Positions 35,626-46,564 of a stretch of 64,000 bases of DNA are shown piece after piece. Both the position numbers and the translations under genes were made by a program. The stretch comes from Trichosporon coremiiforme (taxonomy: Eukaryota > Basidiomycota > Tremellomycetes > Trichosporonales > Trichosporonaceae). The stretch lies in NCBI GenBank assembly GCA_039545355.1, contig BCJJ01000033.1, positions 62,001 to 126,000 of the forward strand, given 5' to 3'. The notes beneath the pieces were generated by a model. The model was given only the letters and a program-made list of their open reading frames with translations, was not told where the DNA came from and did not search any database. Numbering within the stretch: position 1 is the first letter of the stretch; each line of letters begins with the position of its first letter.

Positions 35626-37023
35626 GGTCCGCAGTTCAATGCCCTTGGCGCCGTTGTCCCGTGGCGTTCTCAATGCCTCAGCCTTGGTCGGAGACGAGAT
35701 CGGCTGCGGCGTTTGAATACTCCTGCGACTCAGCTGAGGCTGAGAAAGAGCTCGGGCAGGGGCAGGTGCTGTTATCAGCAGCCTACGTATTCCCCTATCG
35801 ACGCGCAGACCGAGCTAGATAAGTCGGTATCCGACGACCGTTCCTGCTCGTGATGGCAGAGAATGCGGGGCCAATATGACAGGCGTCGTACTTTTGTGGA
35901 GGCTCCACCACGTTGTCCTCGAAACCAATCTGTCCCTTCAGCTCTGTTCACCACGTCGCAGATGACCTGGCAGCTGTCGACGTACCACGCGGTCAGTCGT
36001 CGAGTGAGCCTAAGCTGACGTCCGAATAGGTCCCCGTGGTATGGCGTTAACGTGATGTGAACAGAAGGCACAGTGCTGGAATCTTTCGCAGACTGTGAGG
36101 ACGTCCGGATGACGAGGCGTTTCTGTTGCTTGGCACGTTTCGATCTGTGAAAGAAGCTCTTGTCGGTGCCTGATTCGAAGGACTTCCAGTTTCAGTAGTT
36201 GTTGGTAAAGCGTGAGAGCGGTACAACGGATTCGGTACCCGAAAGCTGGACAGTCAAGGTCAAGATCCTCGGATCCTCGTATTCATGACTGAGCAACCGC
36301 CTGCGCAGCCTGAAAAGAGAACTGACCTCCTGTATCCTGACGTTTTGCTCTTGCGAATGTTAAACAGCGTAAGTGATGGGGCTGACCTGTTGCACGGCTC
36401 GCACGTTAAATGTGTGGGAATGCTGAATCGTTTGAGGAACGCGCGTCTGGAGAGACGCGAGATGACGCCAAGTCCATCGTACACGGACTACTGCAAACCT
36501 CCGCCTCACATGTCTGACACGTGATGTTTATCACGTGACATCGCCTTGTCTACATCCGCGTCGAGAGCAAGATGGTAGCTCCGTTGGTCCCCCGACAGCA
36601 TCGCCTGATGGGCTAGAAACCTCGGTCCAGAACGTCAATGGACCCTCAACGCGGGACTTGATGTTTAGAGTTGACAAATGAGGAGCACGGGCGTTGCGGC
36701 CCCGCCCTAGGCTTAAGCAGATGAGGATGTGCCAGCGAGGCCGGGCCACAATCCGACGTCATGTGCGGGCCAAGAATGACGTCAGGCATCATTCGTACGG
36801 TACTAGCCACCCACTCAGAGTCGCAGGTTTCTGGTTTCGCTGGGCGATTGACGTCATGACAAGCGAGCAACCGGCCCGGCTGTTGGCATCAGTGGCATCA
36901 ACGGGACTCGCTGTGCTCCAGGAGGTCCGAAAAGTGCTCGTCCTGCTGGCCCTTTTTAGACGCAGCGGTTCATTGAGAACAGATACCTCCCACCTCCGTT
37001 TCTTGCTACGAACCACGAACACA
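35626..37023. other. Divergent intergenic region
   Basis: This 1.4-kb region lies between the starts of the aprataxin and mitochondrial-protein genes. The right half holds a cluster of TGACGTCA-type sites. The small open frames inside it show no domain, so I call no gene. Confidence 0.5.
36754..36856. promoter_or_regulatory. Cluster of CRE/ATF-type TGACGTCA sites
   Basis: Two perfect TGACGTCA palindromes lie at 36777-36784 and 36849-36856, and a one-mismatch copy, CGACGTCA, at 36754-36761. All are 168 to 270 bp upstream of the start codon of the mitochondrial membrane protein. TGACGTCA is the classical full site for CREB/ATF-type bZIP factors such as fission-yeast Atf1. Function here is inferred from sequence alone. 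Confidence 0.6.
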
Positions 37024-38399
37024 ATGCGTCCCGCCGCCATCCGCCTCTCTGTCTCTCGCGCCCAGGGCGCCATGGTGAGTTACTGCAATGTTGCGGACGC
37101 GATCAAGCCAGGTGGCTTGACGTGGCTGCTCGCTGCCACTAGGCGACGCGTCTGGTTTGTCGAAGAGCAGGTGGGCTGATATTCCCTCAGCGCCCCGTCG
37201 CCCGCCCTATTGGCATGCAGGCTCGTCCTCGCGTTGCCCAGCAGTCCCAGAAGATCTCGCAGGTCCGCTACAACTCGTCGTCCTCGGGCGGCTCGGGCGA
37301 TGTTCCCAACACTGTCATTCTCGCGGCTCTTGTCGCGATCGCTGTCGGTGGATACGTCTACCTCAAGCCCATCCGCAATGTCGCTGCCAAGGTCGACCAG
37401 GCTACCGACCAGCTCCAGGGCGTCGGCCAGAAGGCCCAGAAGCTGGCTGAGCAGGGCGCCGACATTGCTCAGGCAGGAGCTGAGAAGGTCGCCGACCAGG
37501 GCGCTTCCGGACTCATGGACCTCGCGGGCATGATCTGGCCCGCTGGTGCTGCCCTCGCTACCGGCGGTATTGGTGGTCTCCTCACCCAGCTCAAGGGCGG
37601 TGACCTCGACAACGTCATTGAGAAGCTCAAGAAGTATGGCGGTGACGATGTCAAGAACATCATCGACGAGGTCCAGAAGGCTCTCCAGAAGGCCGACAAC
37701 GACCCCACCAAGGTTGACTGGAAGTCGCTCGCTCAGTCGCTCTCCAAGCAGTACGGCGGCAAGTACCAGAGTACCATTGACGTGAGTACCGAGGCATTTC
37801 TCAGAAGCGTTGGAGCGCTGTACTGATACGTCTCCCAGACTCTGATCGGCAAGGTCCCCTCGCAGGACGAGATCAACAACTACCTGAAGAAGGCTAAGGA
37901 GGCCAGCAAGGACCAGCTCAAGAAGCTCGACGACGCCGCCAACCAGGTTTACAAGTCGATCGAGAAGGCGTCGAAGGACGGCAAGGACACGGGCGAAGCC
38001 TTCGTCAAGGGTATCACGGACGCCACTCCCGATGACCTCAACAACATGATCGACCAGGTCAAGGACATGGCCAAGTCTGTCGGTATCCCCGCCGACCAGA
38101 TCGAGAGCTACCTCAAGGTCAAGGCCAAGGACTCGATCACGAACGCGCAGGAGTGGGCCGACACGATCCAGAACAACGCCGAGACCTTCATCCAGTGGTC
38201 GCCCGTTGGCCCGGACACGATCGTTGAGAAGGTCTCCGAGTTCTCCCCCGCCATGGGCAAGGTCGTCCAGGAGCTCCTCAACGACGCCCAGGACAAGCTC
38301 AAGGCCGGCAAGGAGGTTCTCGACAAGGAGGGCGACAAGGCCAAGAAGGCCATCGACAAGTCGAGCGACTCCTCGTCCTCCAAGTCGTCCAAGAAGTAA
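37024..38399 (+). CDS. Mitochondrial membrane protein with long amphipathic helical region, uncharacterised
   Basis: Three exons, 37024..37074, 37191..37781 and 37839..38399, encode 400 residues; introns are 116 and 57 nt. The N-terminus (MRPAAIRLSVSRAQ, then RPVARPIGMQARPRVAQQ) is rich in Arg, Ala and Ser without acidic residues, a typical mitochondrial presequence with a plausible processing point near VRYNSSSS. A membrane segment lies at about 58-75 (TVILAALVAIAVGGYVYL), and a second weakly hydrophobic stretch (MIWPAGAALATGGIGGLL) near 131-148. The remaining 250 residues are charged, helical and repetitive in style (KKAKEASKDQLKKLDDAANQ, QVKDMAKSVGIPADQIESYL), ending in a Ser/Lys tail. I do not recognise a named family. 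An inner-membrane protein with a large helical domain is the simplest reading. C-ending codons suggest strong expression. Confidence 0.87.
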
Positions 38400-38922
38400 A
38401 GCTAGCAGCAGTAGACAAGTAAAACATGTAGCAATTGGGAACCATCATGCATCTTTCTTGAATGTAGGCGAGCGGGTCGTAGCTTTGAGGACGCACAGAT
38501 AGAGAAGGTGGTCACCGAGGTTGTCGCGCGATGTGCTACTGTGACGGGCCAAGCCTGCAAAGGTGACCTGTGCCCGAACGTCGATGGGGCGTTCGGTCAC
38601 GTTTACACACATGCGAACCAGCCCACAGGTGTCCGCTATGCACGCCACGGTGCATGGCGCCGTTCCGAGGACTTGTGCATGCATAACGCCTAATTGTCGT
38701 AATTGTGGTGACCGCGGAGCAGCCGCCACCGGGTGGGTGGATGCCCCAATCTGGCACAACCCTGACGGTATGTCTTGGTGGGGCCCACTTACAGTCCCAT
38801 GTGCGTCACACAGCCGCCACCGCCGTCCGGCCATCCCGGTGTGCCAAGGTCAATCGTGATCACTATATCTCGATCTCCTCATTCCTCCACTCTCGATCCA
38901 CCCACTCGCTGCTATCACCACC
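38400..38922. other. Intergenic region between tandem genes
   Basis: This 523-bp gap contains the 3' region of the mitochondrial-protein gene and the promoter of the ML-domain gene. The last 80 bases are pyrimidine-rich and lead into ACCACC before the ATG. No gene was seen. Confidence 0.5.
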
Positions 38923-39998
38923 ATGCGCATCGCCGCCATCGCCCTCCTTCCCCTCCTCGCTGTGCCGGCTGCGGCCGACCTGGCCCAGGACGCGTTCCAG
39001 TGGGCCGCCGACATCATCGACGGCAACTCCGCCCCGGCCCCCAAGTCGGACGATGTCCACATCATGGACGGATGGAAGTGGTCTGACTGCGGTACGTTCT
39101 GCTATTCTCGATCAGATGGAAAGCTAACAGGATCAGGCCTCCCTTCTGACGCGATGTGAGTGCGGCGCGACAACTGACGCCATCGTCGGAAACGATGATT
39201 GGGTGGCAAAAGCGCTGACGATAAGCACGATCGACAAGATTGAGCTCTCGCCCGACCCTCCCAAGCCTGGCAAGAACCTCACCGTCACTGTCCATGGCAC
39301 CGCGAACGAGAAGATCGAGGTGTGTGCTCAAAGCGGTCTCCGCCGATGTCACTGGGTGGTGGCACCCCACTCGCGCACAAACACTGACAAGACAGGAGGG
39401 CGCTTACGCCGATGTCACCGTCAAGCTTGGTCTGATCAAGCTTATCCAGAAGCGCTTCGATGTCTGCGAGGAGGCGTAAGTTTGCTTAACCAGGGCAGAT
39501 AAACTGACACTCAGTCGTAACGCGAACGCCTCGATCCAGTGCCCCATCGAGAAGGGCCAGTACACCGTCGTCCAGGAGGTTGCCCTCCCCAAGGAGATTC
39601 CCCAGGGTGAGTCGATCGCTGCGCAGCAGGTGGGGCTTCTCGAGCTCTGCCAAAGATGCCCGCACCCCGATCAGCCCGTAGCATGGCGATCACCTTCCGG
39701 GTGACTCGACGCAGAGGCTGTTTGGGGTGCGCCGTCTTCGGGGCTGAGACTGCGGACCACAACGTCCCGGCCAACGCTGCTATAACGATACCGGAGAGAT
39801 TGCGTCTGGCGCTGCTCAGCTTGCAGGTTCACTTGCATGGAGCTGACATCACAGCCAAGTTTGTCGTCAACGTTCGCGGCTACACTACCGATGACGATGA
39901 CATGGTGTGCCTCGATCTCGTGGTCGACTTTGTGAGTTGCGCAGGCACGTGTGTAGGCCGCTAACTGATCGCAGACGAACCCCGACAAGTTCTGGTGA
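38923..39998 (+). CDS. NPC2: ML-domain (NPC2-like) phosphatidylglycerol/phosphatidylinositol transfer protein
   Basis: Seven exons, 38923..39091, 39137..39155, 39226..39319, 39396..39475, 39515..39606, 39855..39931 and 39975..39998, encode 184 residues. Residues 1-18 are a signal peptide ending AVPAAA. The ML (MD-2-related lipid-recognition) domain shows the expected Cys pattern: WSDCGLPSDA, IELSPDPPKPGKNLTVTVHG, KRFDVCEEA, NASIQCPIEKGQY, and MVCLDLVVDF near the end. Family members bind sterol or phospholipid in a beta-sandwich pocket; fungal NPC2 acts in the vacuole/lysosome in sterol handling. Exon 2 is only 19 nt, and the intron before exon 6 is 248 nt, while the others are 39 to 76 nt. 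The protein has the normal family length. The acceptor AAG ahead of exon 3 is weak but is the only one that keeps frame. Confidence 0.9.
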
Positions 39999-40460
39999 AC
40001 ATCATAGACTCTCGCTCGGCTGTACAGCTCATAACGATCTCGCTCTCCTTATGCATTGAATGATTCAGGCTTCAGTTGCCAAGGGAGCAAGAGGAAGGGC
40101 ATACGTTTGCATCTCAGATGATAGGGGCAGACAGAAACAGGCAGGCGTGGGGCTATGGAACATGCGGGGTGGTATTGGCGTCCCTCAGTGCGAGACACTC
40201 TAGGAGGGATAGTGAGGGGTTGTTTCTGTTGGGCTCTAGATGCGCGTCAGATTGATTGTTCTTATCTCTGGCTCCGGGCTAGGTCTATGTTGGAGAACGG
40301 ATGGGAGATGCAGGACGTAGTGCTGCGGTTGTTGGGGATGTGGCGGATAACGAGAGTGAGAGCGAGGGCGAGAGCGTGATCAGCTGCGCACCTTCCATCT
40401 CGTTAAAGTCGTTAGAAGTCGTAATCAGGCCGTGGATCTTCACATGGCTAGTGGAGCTGC

Positions 40461-42162
40461 TCATTCGTGAGCACTGGCAACGTTTTGGACGCCTTCGCCT
40501 ACATTTCCACCATTGAGTGCAGCGAGGGTCTCGTGGTTGACGACGCCGTTAGCAGCGGTCGCGTACGCGGCCGCAACATTGTGCTCCGCGTGCTGCTGCT
40601 GCTGCTGTTGCTGGTGCTGGTGTTGGCTCATGGCGAGCCTAAGGCTGTTCAGATTGTTGACGACGGTCTGATGCGAGCTGGGGTCAGCTCAGCTTCTGCA
40701 GCCAAAAGCTTACGCAGTCAGCAGCTGGTGCTGCTCCTGAAGAACCTGATGCTGGCGGGTGAGGTTCTCGAACTTCTCCCTCTCCGCCTCGATGTGCGTC
40801 ACAGCACGCTCGAGCAAGACCGTCTTGGAGCAGCGCTGGAACGTAGCAGGGAGCGCCTTGCGGAGACGCTCAAAACCGTCACGTAACTCATTGCGGCGGC
40901 GCTGACTTTAGCTACACTCTCTTTCACGACCATAGTAGCATACTCACCTGTTCGCTCTGGATGCGAGCCGTCCTTGTGTCACGAGGTCCCTCCTTCGGTG
41001 AGGTCTGTTCCTTGGGCGGTTGGTTGCTGGGCCGGTGGTCCGAGTCACTATTGTCAGACCTGACGTTCGGGTTCGCGTCTCGAAGATCTCGGGAAACTCG
41101 GGGAACGGCGGGGGCTGCTCTCGGGGTCTGGAGGGGCTGCTGGGCTAGGTTCTGGGTGTGGGTCTGGGGCTGGGACTGAGACTGGGAGGGCTGGAAGACT
41201 AACTTTCCTGAGCGCGGCTCGATGTCGACGTCCTCCTCGTCGTTACTTGACCCAATGCTGAGCCTTGCACCCTTCATGTGCGCCTGCACGCGGTGTGCGA
41301 CCGGCTGGCCGAATGGATAGCCCGCGTAGGTGCCGTTCCCTGAGCTGAAGGCCAGTGCGTTCTCGGACGGGCTGTGCGGCGGGGATCCACCATGGATCCC
41401 ATGCACGGCTTGGTTGTACAGCCAGCTGGGTCCTGGAGACAGGTCGTTAAGCTGCGCGGTGAGCGCACCGACTGGCGAGATCGGGGTGTGCAAGGTCCCC
41501 GGCATCATTGATGTCGGGACTCCCTGGCCCGCGATCGAGTGCATGAAGGCCGACGACGGCACGGCCGTTCCGGACGCCATGGCATGGTACTTGACACCGC
41601 CGCTGGGGGAGCCAGATATGGTGCCATTGTGGTGAGACTGGTGTGACTGCAGTGCCACGTTTCCGGTATGGCCAGATCCGTAGTTGACTGGGAATGTTAG
41701 TTCTCGTGCCACCAGTAGTCTCGGGGCTTTGGGGGCGGCGCGGCATCCGGGAGACGCCATGATCGCACTGATAACGGAAAGCTCGGGGCGCTCGAACTCA
41801 CCAAGGCTCTGGTCATAGAGGTACGGTGGTCCACCATACTGGAAGCCCATGCCCAGCGTTTGAGGGTCCTGCGGCTGCAGTTGGGGAGAGAGCTGCGAGA
41901 CTCCTGTTTCTTGTCCTTGCGTAGAGTGACGGTTTACGTGGGAAACAAGATCGATGGGATCCTGCAATCCAACACGGTCCGGAGGCGTCAGGAGCGGGGT
42001 CTGGATCGGGGTCTGCGTCGGGTCCGTCTTGACCATGGGCTGGCTGATGGCCTGGGCCCCGCTGACGTCGGGTTTCTCCTCCTCCTCACAGGGGAGCTGA
42101 CCGCTGCCAGACATGTTCGAGGGGCTTGATGATCCGGGTGAGTTGTTCAGGTAGTCCTTCAT
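40461..42162 (-). CDS. bHLH transcription factor
   Basis: Four coding exons, complement(40461..40677, 40714..40901, 40948..41687, 41802..42162), encode 501 residues. A Ser/Pro/Gln-rich N-terminus of about 350 residues is followed by a basic region, TARIQSEQRRRNELRDGF, spanning an exon junction, then helix 1 (ERLRKALP), a loop with CSKTVLLERAVTHIEAE as helix 2, and a leucine-rich extension (LTRQHQVLQEQHQLL) that could form a zipper. A polyglutamine stretch interrupted by His follows. The Glu in SEQRRRNEL is the E-box-contacting residue of class B bHLH proteins. The start at 42162 assumes a leader intron ending CTGACCAGAACAG; without it, translation begins at the in-frame ATG at 42192 and adds ten residues. 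Leader introns with GTGAGT donors near 42580 and 42767 suggest a long spliced 5' leader. The function is unknown. Confidence 0.85.
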
Positions 42163-42192
42163 TCCTGTTCTGGTCAGCAATCCTCGCGTCAT

Positions 42193-45100
42193 GGGAGGGA
42201 AGATGGGGCAGTTGGCTGGGGATGTGGGGCATGAGCTGCGAAGGTTGGGTCAGATTGCCAGGGGGCTGAGAGTTCCGTCGACACAGGACAAGGGGTAATA
42301 AGAAGTCGCCGTCGTCGAAAGCATCCGCGACATGACCATCAGACCGCGCTCAAGCAGAACTGTCGGTGCAGACAACGGTGCGCCATCATGAGTTCGTTTG
42401 CGAAGGGGGGCGTTCACCCGTTGAGGCAAGGAGAGGACACTGTGTCGAAGGCACAGACACATCGATGAGTCTGACTCGATCGGTGACTGTCGTGTGTCGT
42501 GCGTTGTGCGTCGTGCGGATGGGGCTTGCGCCAGCGCAGAAGGCAGGGAAGACTGTGGAAGCAAAGGAAGTGGACTCACAGAATAGGGTAGGCGCGACTG
42601 AAGGGGAAGGGATGAGGGTCGAATTGATGGCGAGGGCGAGAGGTTAAGTATGTGAATGGCAATGATCGGAGAAGCAGAAGGAGATTCTGTCAGTAGCCTG
42701 AGAGAAGCGATGTCTGCTGTGGAGAGAGAAAGAGCGCTGTGGGTGTTCTAGGTGCTAGACGCGACTCACGCCAGCTGGGTACCGCAACAATGGGATTTCG
42801 GACGGTGCCAGGTGTGAAGGGCGGTGGCAGCGCGTGGATATGATGGGGTCGGGGCGTAACCCAGGGCCCTGGGGCCTGGGGACACACACAAGATTCCAAG
42901 GGAAGACGAACGCCCAAGCTACGAACACGATGTGAGGTCGAGCGTCGCGAGGATCTTGAGGACTGAAGGAGCGGCGGGGACAGGCGGGGTACAGGTACGA
43001 GAACCCTGGTCGGAGGCGCACCGCGCGTCCACTGCGCAATACGCAGAGGATCAGAGGCGGAAGGACCTGAGGCGCCGAGAGACGTAGCGGTCAGAGGTGT
43101 AAGGGTGGTAGGGGAAAGAGGAAGAGAGACGAGGGAAGATGTGAAGATGAGAGGCACGAAAGAGGCCCGAGCACTCGAGCACGATCGTAGCCTCGTCACC
43201 CACGGTCGCTGCCCCGCTGCCCCCTTCGCCCTGCGCTCCGAGAGGTACGACGAAGCCACCGATCCCAGCGCAAGTGGCACGACCATGGCAGTCCGTGCAG
43301 AGTCACCCCTGGTCACGAAGCCTGAAGCCTAAATGACTCCATGGATCCTCGGGATCTCATGCCATCGCTGGGTCTTGGAATGTCGGACGCGTGAGTGCCG
43401 CGTCCCCTCCGGGCCCTCTCGCGTCCGTCGCCTCTGCCGTCCACTTGACCCCCTCATTCCATCTTTTCATCGTGCTCCTGAGACATCTGAGACGTCGGCG
43501 ATGCAGCTACAGGGAAACATGCGATCAGTAGGGGCCGAGATGGTGCGATTGGCAAGCCCCGTATGCTTCGGATCAGACTGATCAGATTGATTTTCAGCCG
43601 ACACTGCGCCATCCCCGCCATGTCATGCCCCACCGTGCCCGAGCAGGATGTCCCGAACCAGGCATCCAGGCCTTTCTTCGCAGTATATTCTCCGCGAATC
43701 AGTCTCTCAGCGTTCCCATCACCGCGTCCTGGAAATGTCACGGACGATCGAGCGATCACATTAGCCGCAGCTGCTGTTCAGCAGCGCACCGTCAGCGACT
43801 TCGTCAGCACGTCAATGCCAGTCGTCAGCACAATGCCGCATATTCCGCGGGCACCGCTCGTCTGCGGAGCAGTGCGATCGCCAGATGCTCTCGCGCTTGT
43901 TGACCTCGCCAATCGGGCGTGACTCTGGACAGGCGATTTGTATTGCGTATCAAGGTATTTGGAAACACATGGGTCAGCCCAGAGCAAGCCAGTGTCTTAG
44001 ATTCACCGCACCCGCAAGACTTTAGGTTTACGCCACAATCCAAGTCTGTCTTCGTCGTGACCGAAGGATGTCTTCTGCGTTTCTTCTGGCATTCTGCAAT
44101 TCGCGTTGCGCTACTGCGTCTTCCGATCGAAGTCTCGGTCGTGCCGCCTGTAAGCGCTGCGGGCACTTGGTGCGGGGCACGCGGCCGTGTCGTGCTGCGC
44201 GATCGGCTCCGCAGACAGATGAGTTATGAGATGCGAGATGCTGCAAAGTGAATCAGTGTTACAGCTCTCAGTGCCCAGCGAGTTGGCCAGGTTGTCCTTG
44301 TTGCCCAGCCGCGCCCCGAGCAGCTTGCGGACCAAGGCTCTTACGCGCCAACGGCCCCGTCGTGGCCCTTGCCCATGAGTCAGTCATATGAGACGATAAG
44401 CAGGTAGGTCGACTTGGCCGTCCCCCAGACCACGAGAGAGTGCTGGCGTTTGGATGCAACGCAGGGAGGGCCCTGGGTTTTGGGTGATGGTCCGCGGGGC
44501 GCGGCTCTTTACGGAGTAATGTCTGCATGTCAGTTGTGAGTTGTGCGCTACCAAAGCGTTGCGGTCGTTCAGGTCGTGTGCGCACAGGCAACGCCGCCAT
44601 ATGCCATAATGACAACACAGGTCAGCCAGCTCGCGGCGCCTTCCTCGCTGGCCAGCTGTGGCGCGCCATCGTCGCCACCAGCCAATCGTGGCACTCGTGG
44701 CTTGTGTGCGTCGCGTGGCCGCGTCCGAGCTGCCGGGCAGCCATATCATGTCATGCCAGCCCCCGTTGGCGCAGCGGCACTCTGCCATGCGCCGTCCACA
44801 CAGCACACAGCGGGGTGCTCGCTCCGCCTTCCGACCTCCGGCCGTGCCGGACTGTCTTCCTCGCCCTCTCTCGCGCCCTTGCCCTCGAACCAGGCCGCGC
44901 CGCCGCCGAGCATCTCATCACGCGAGCACACAGCACGCGTACATGCCTGATTGGCGTCCCCGCGCATGTCTGATGCTGCTGAGTGAGCATCGTACGAGCG
45001 AGACAGCGCATCGCACAGCGCTCCGCCGTATTGTGCTTCACCTTGAACGCGAGCTGGCGTCACCAACGCGTTCCCTCTCTGCGACGCTGAGGAACCATGT

Positions 45101-46564
45101 CGGCCATCGTCAGTCACATCAGTGTGTTCGATGTCGTTTGAGGTCGAGAGATAGATAGATGCGATGCGGAGAGGGAGAGTTCGCCGACGCGTCTCGGTAG
45201 CTGTATGAGCGACGGGCAGCTGACCAGCATGCAGCGCATGCAAGCGCGCACGCAGTATTGGGGCTGCACGCGCTGCGTACAGGGTCAGACTGTTGGAAAG
45301 TCCGTTCTCGCCGTCGCTGATAATGTCGACAGGGCCTGGCAGGGACCATTTATGCGGTGGGGTGATGGACGTGCGCCGCATATGCCGCTATGTGCCGCTC
45401 GGTGGTATACCCGGGAAGCAGGGAGGGCGGGTGCTTGGGTGCGGTTTCGCCGACGGACGACGACGACCCAATCGACAATAGGCGGTGAATGTTTGGCTGG
45501 GAGGGGTTTGGCTGCGCGTCACGTGAGTGCGGGGTTTCTTTGGGGTGCCGTGGGGGCTTTCTTTTCATTGCTCGAAGCGAGGTCCATACAATCCACACAA
45601 TCGAGGACGGCACCCTGGGCTCGCTCACCTGCATCAGCTGACCTGTGGGTCGCCAGATTGCTTTGCCGATCTGCGGCTGACAATGGTCTTCTGGCACGCG
45701 CTTGTGCACCTGGTGCTTGGTGTACCGCACTGAAGCCCATGGGAAGCAAAGCCGCGAAGGCCGGTAGGCGATAATCGGTGTACAGCGCCGCCGGTACAAG
45801 GAGAGGTTATCCATGGTCATCAAGAAGCCGGTCATGACGGTGTCGTGGATCATGCCTGTCATCGGCCGATTTAGGCGCTACGAGGCTTACGAAATGACGA
45901 TATGGCAGACTAATGCTCCATATTAGTATTGTATTCTGAGCAAAACACTCTCAACAGAAACGTGGCGCTCTTCGATTTCACCCTTAGGACTACCCTATGC
46001 ATCCCCTTATGTGAACATTTCGCCAGAGCTTGCTATTAGGTATTGGCGGCTGGAGATAGGATAACACCCTCGGTCCAAGGCCTCAGGCCCGCGGCCCCCA
46101 AGGCGCCGATGAAACGCGGTCCCGGGCAAGGCCGCGATCGTGTGTGCCCGCTCGCTTGCGCCCTGCGAGGGCACTGCGACGTGCCGGTTCAGTTCCAGCT
46201 CAGTGCACCGGCACGTCGGTTGTTTCTCGGTGCATGCTCAGGCCAGAGCCGACGCGTGCATTGAATGCAAGGCAATGGTCAGCTGCAGTGATAAAGAACC
46301 TGGATTCAGGTCGCGGCCGACGTGTGCCGATATTCCCGAAAGGGTGTGACGTTGGTTGTCTACGGAGAATCGGGGTTACAGGCCTGCCAGCGCTGGTTGC
46401 GCCCTGGGACATAGGCGACTGGCGAATCATCACCCGTGTAATGCATGGAAACCGATTTGGGTGGAGCCTAAGGTTGCCTTTTCGTCTGGGATCGATCTCT
46501 CCTTTAAAAGTCAACCAGGTGATCGACTTCACTCTCTCCCACCTATTCCTCCCCACTCTTCAGC
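42193..46564. other. 4.4-kb divergent intergenic region
   Basis: The region separates the bHLH and aconitase genes. The first kilobase likely contains the spliced leader of the bHLH gene, with GTGAGT-type donors on the minus strand near 42582 and 42767. Just upstream of aconitase a TTTAAAAG element lies at about 46503-46510. The frames between are overlapping and show no domain; I see no supported gene. Confidence 0.5.

Noticed and set aside
42690..43316. 208-codon minus-strand open frame upstream of the bHLH gene
   Set aside because: It has Ser/Pro/Arg-rich low complexity and contains a probable leader intron donor near 42767; it is more likely 5' leader or promoter DNA.
44746..45862. Minus-strand open frames of 211 and 170 codons
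   Set aside because: They lack domains, overlap other open frames on both strands and have no consistent splice sites.
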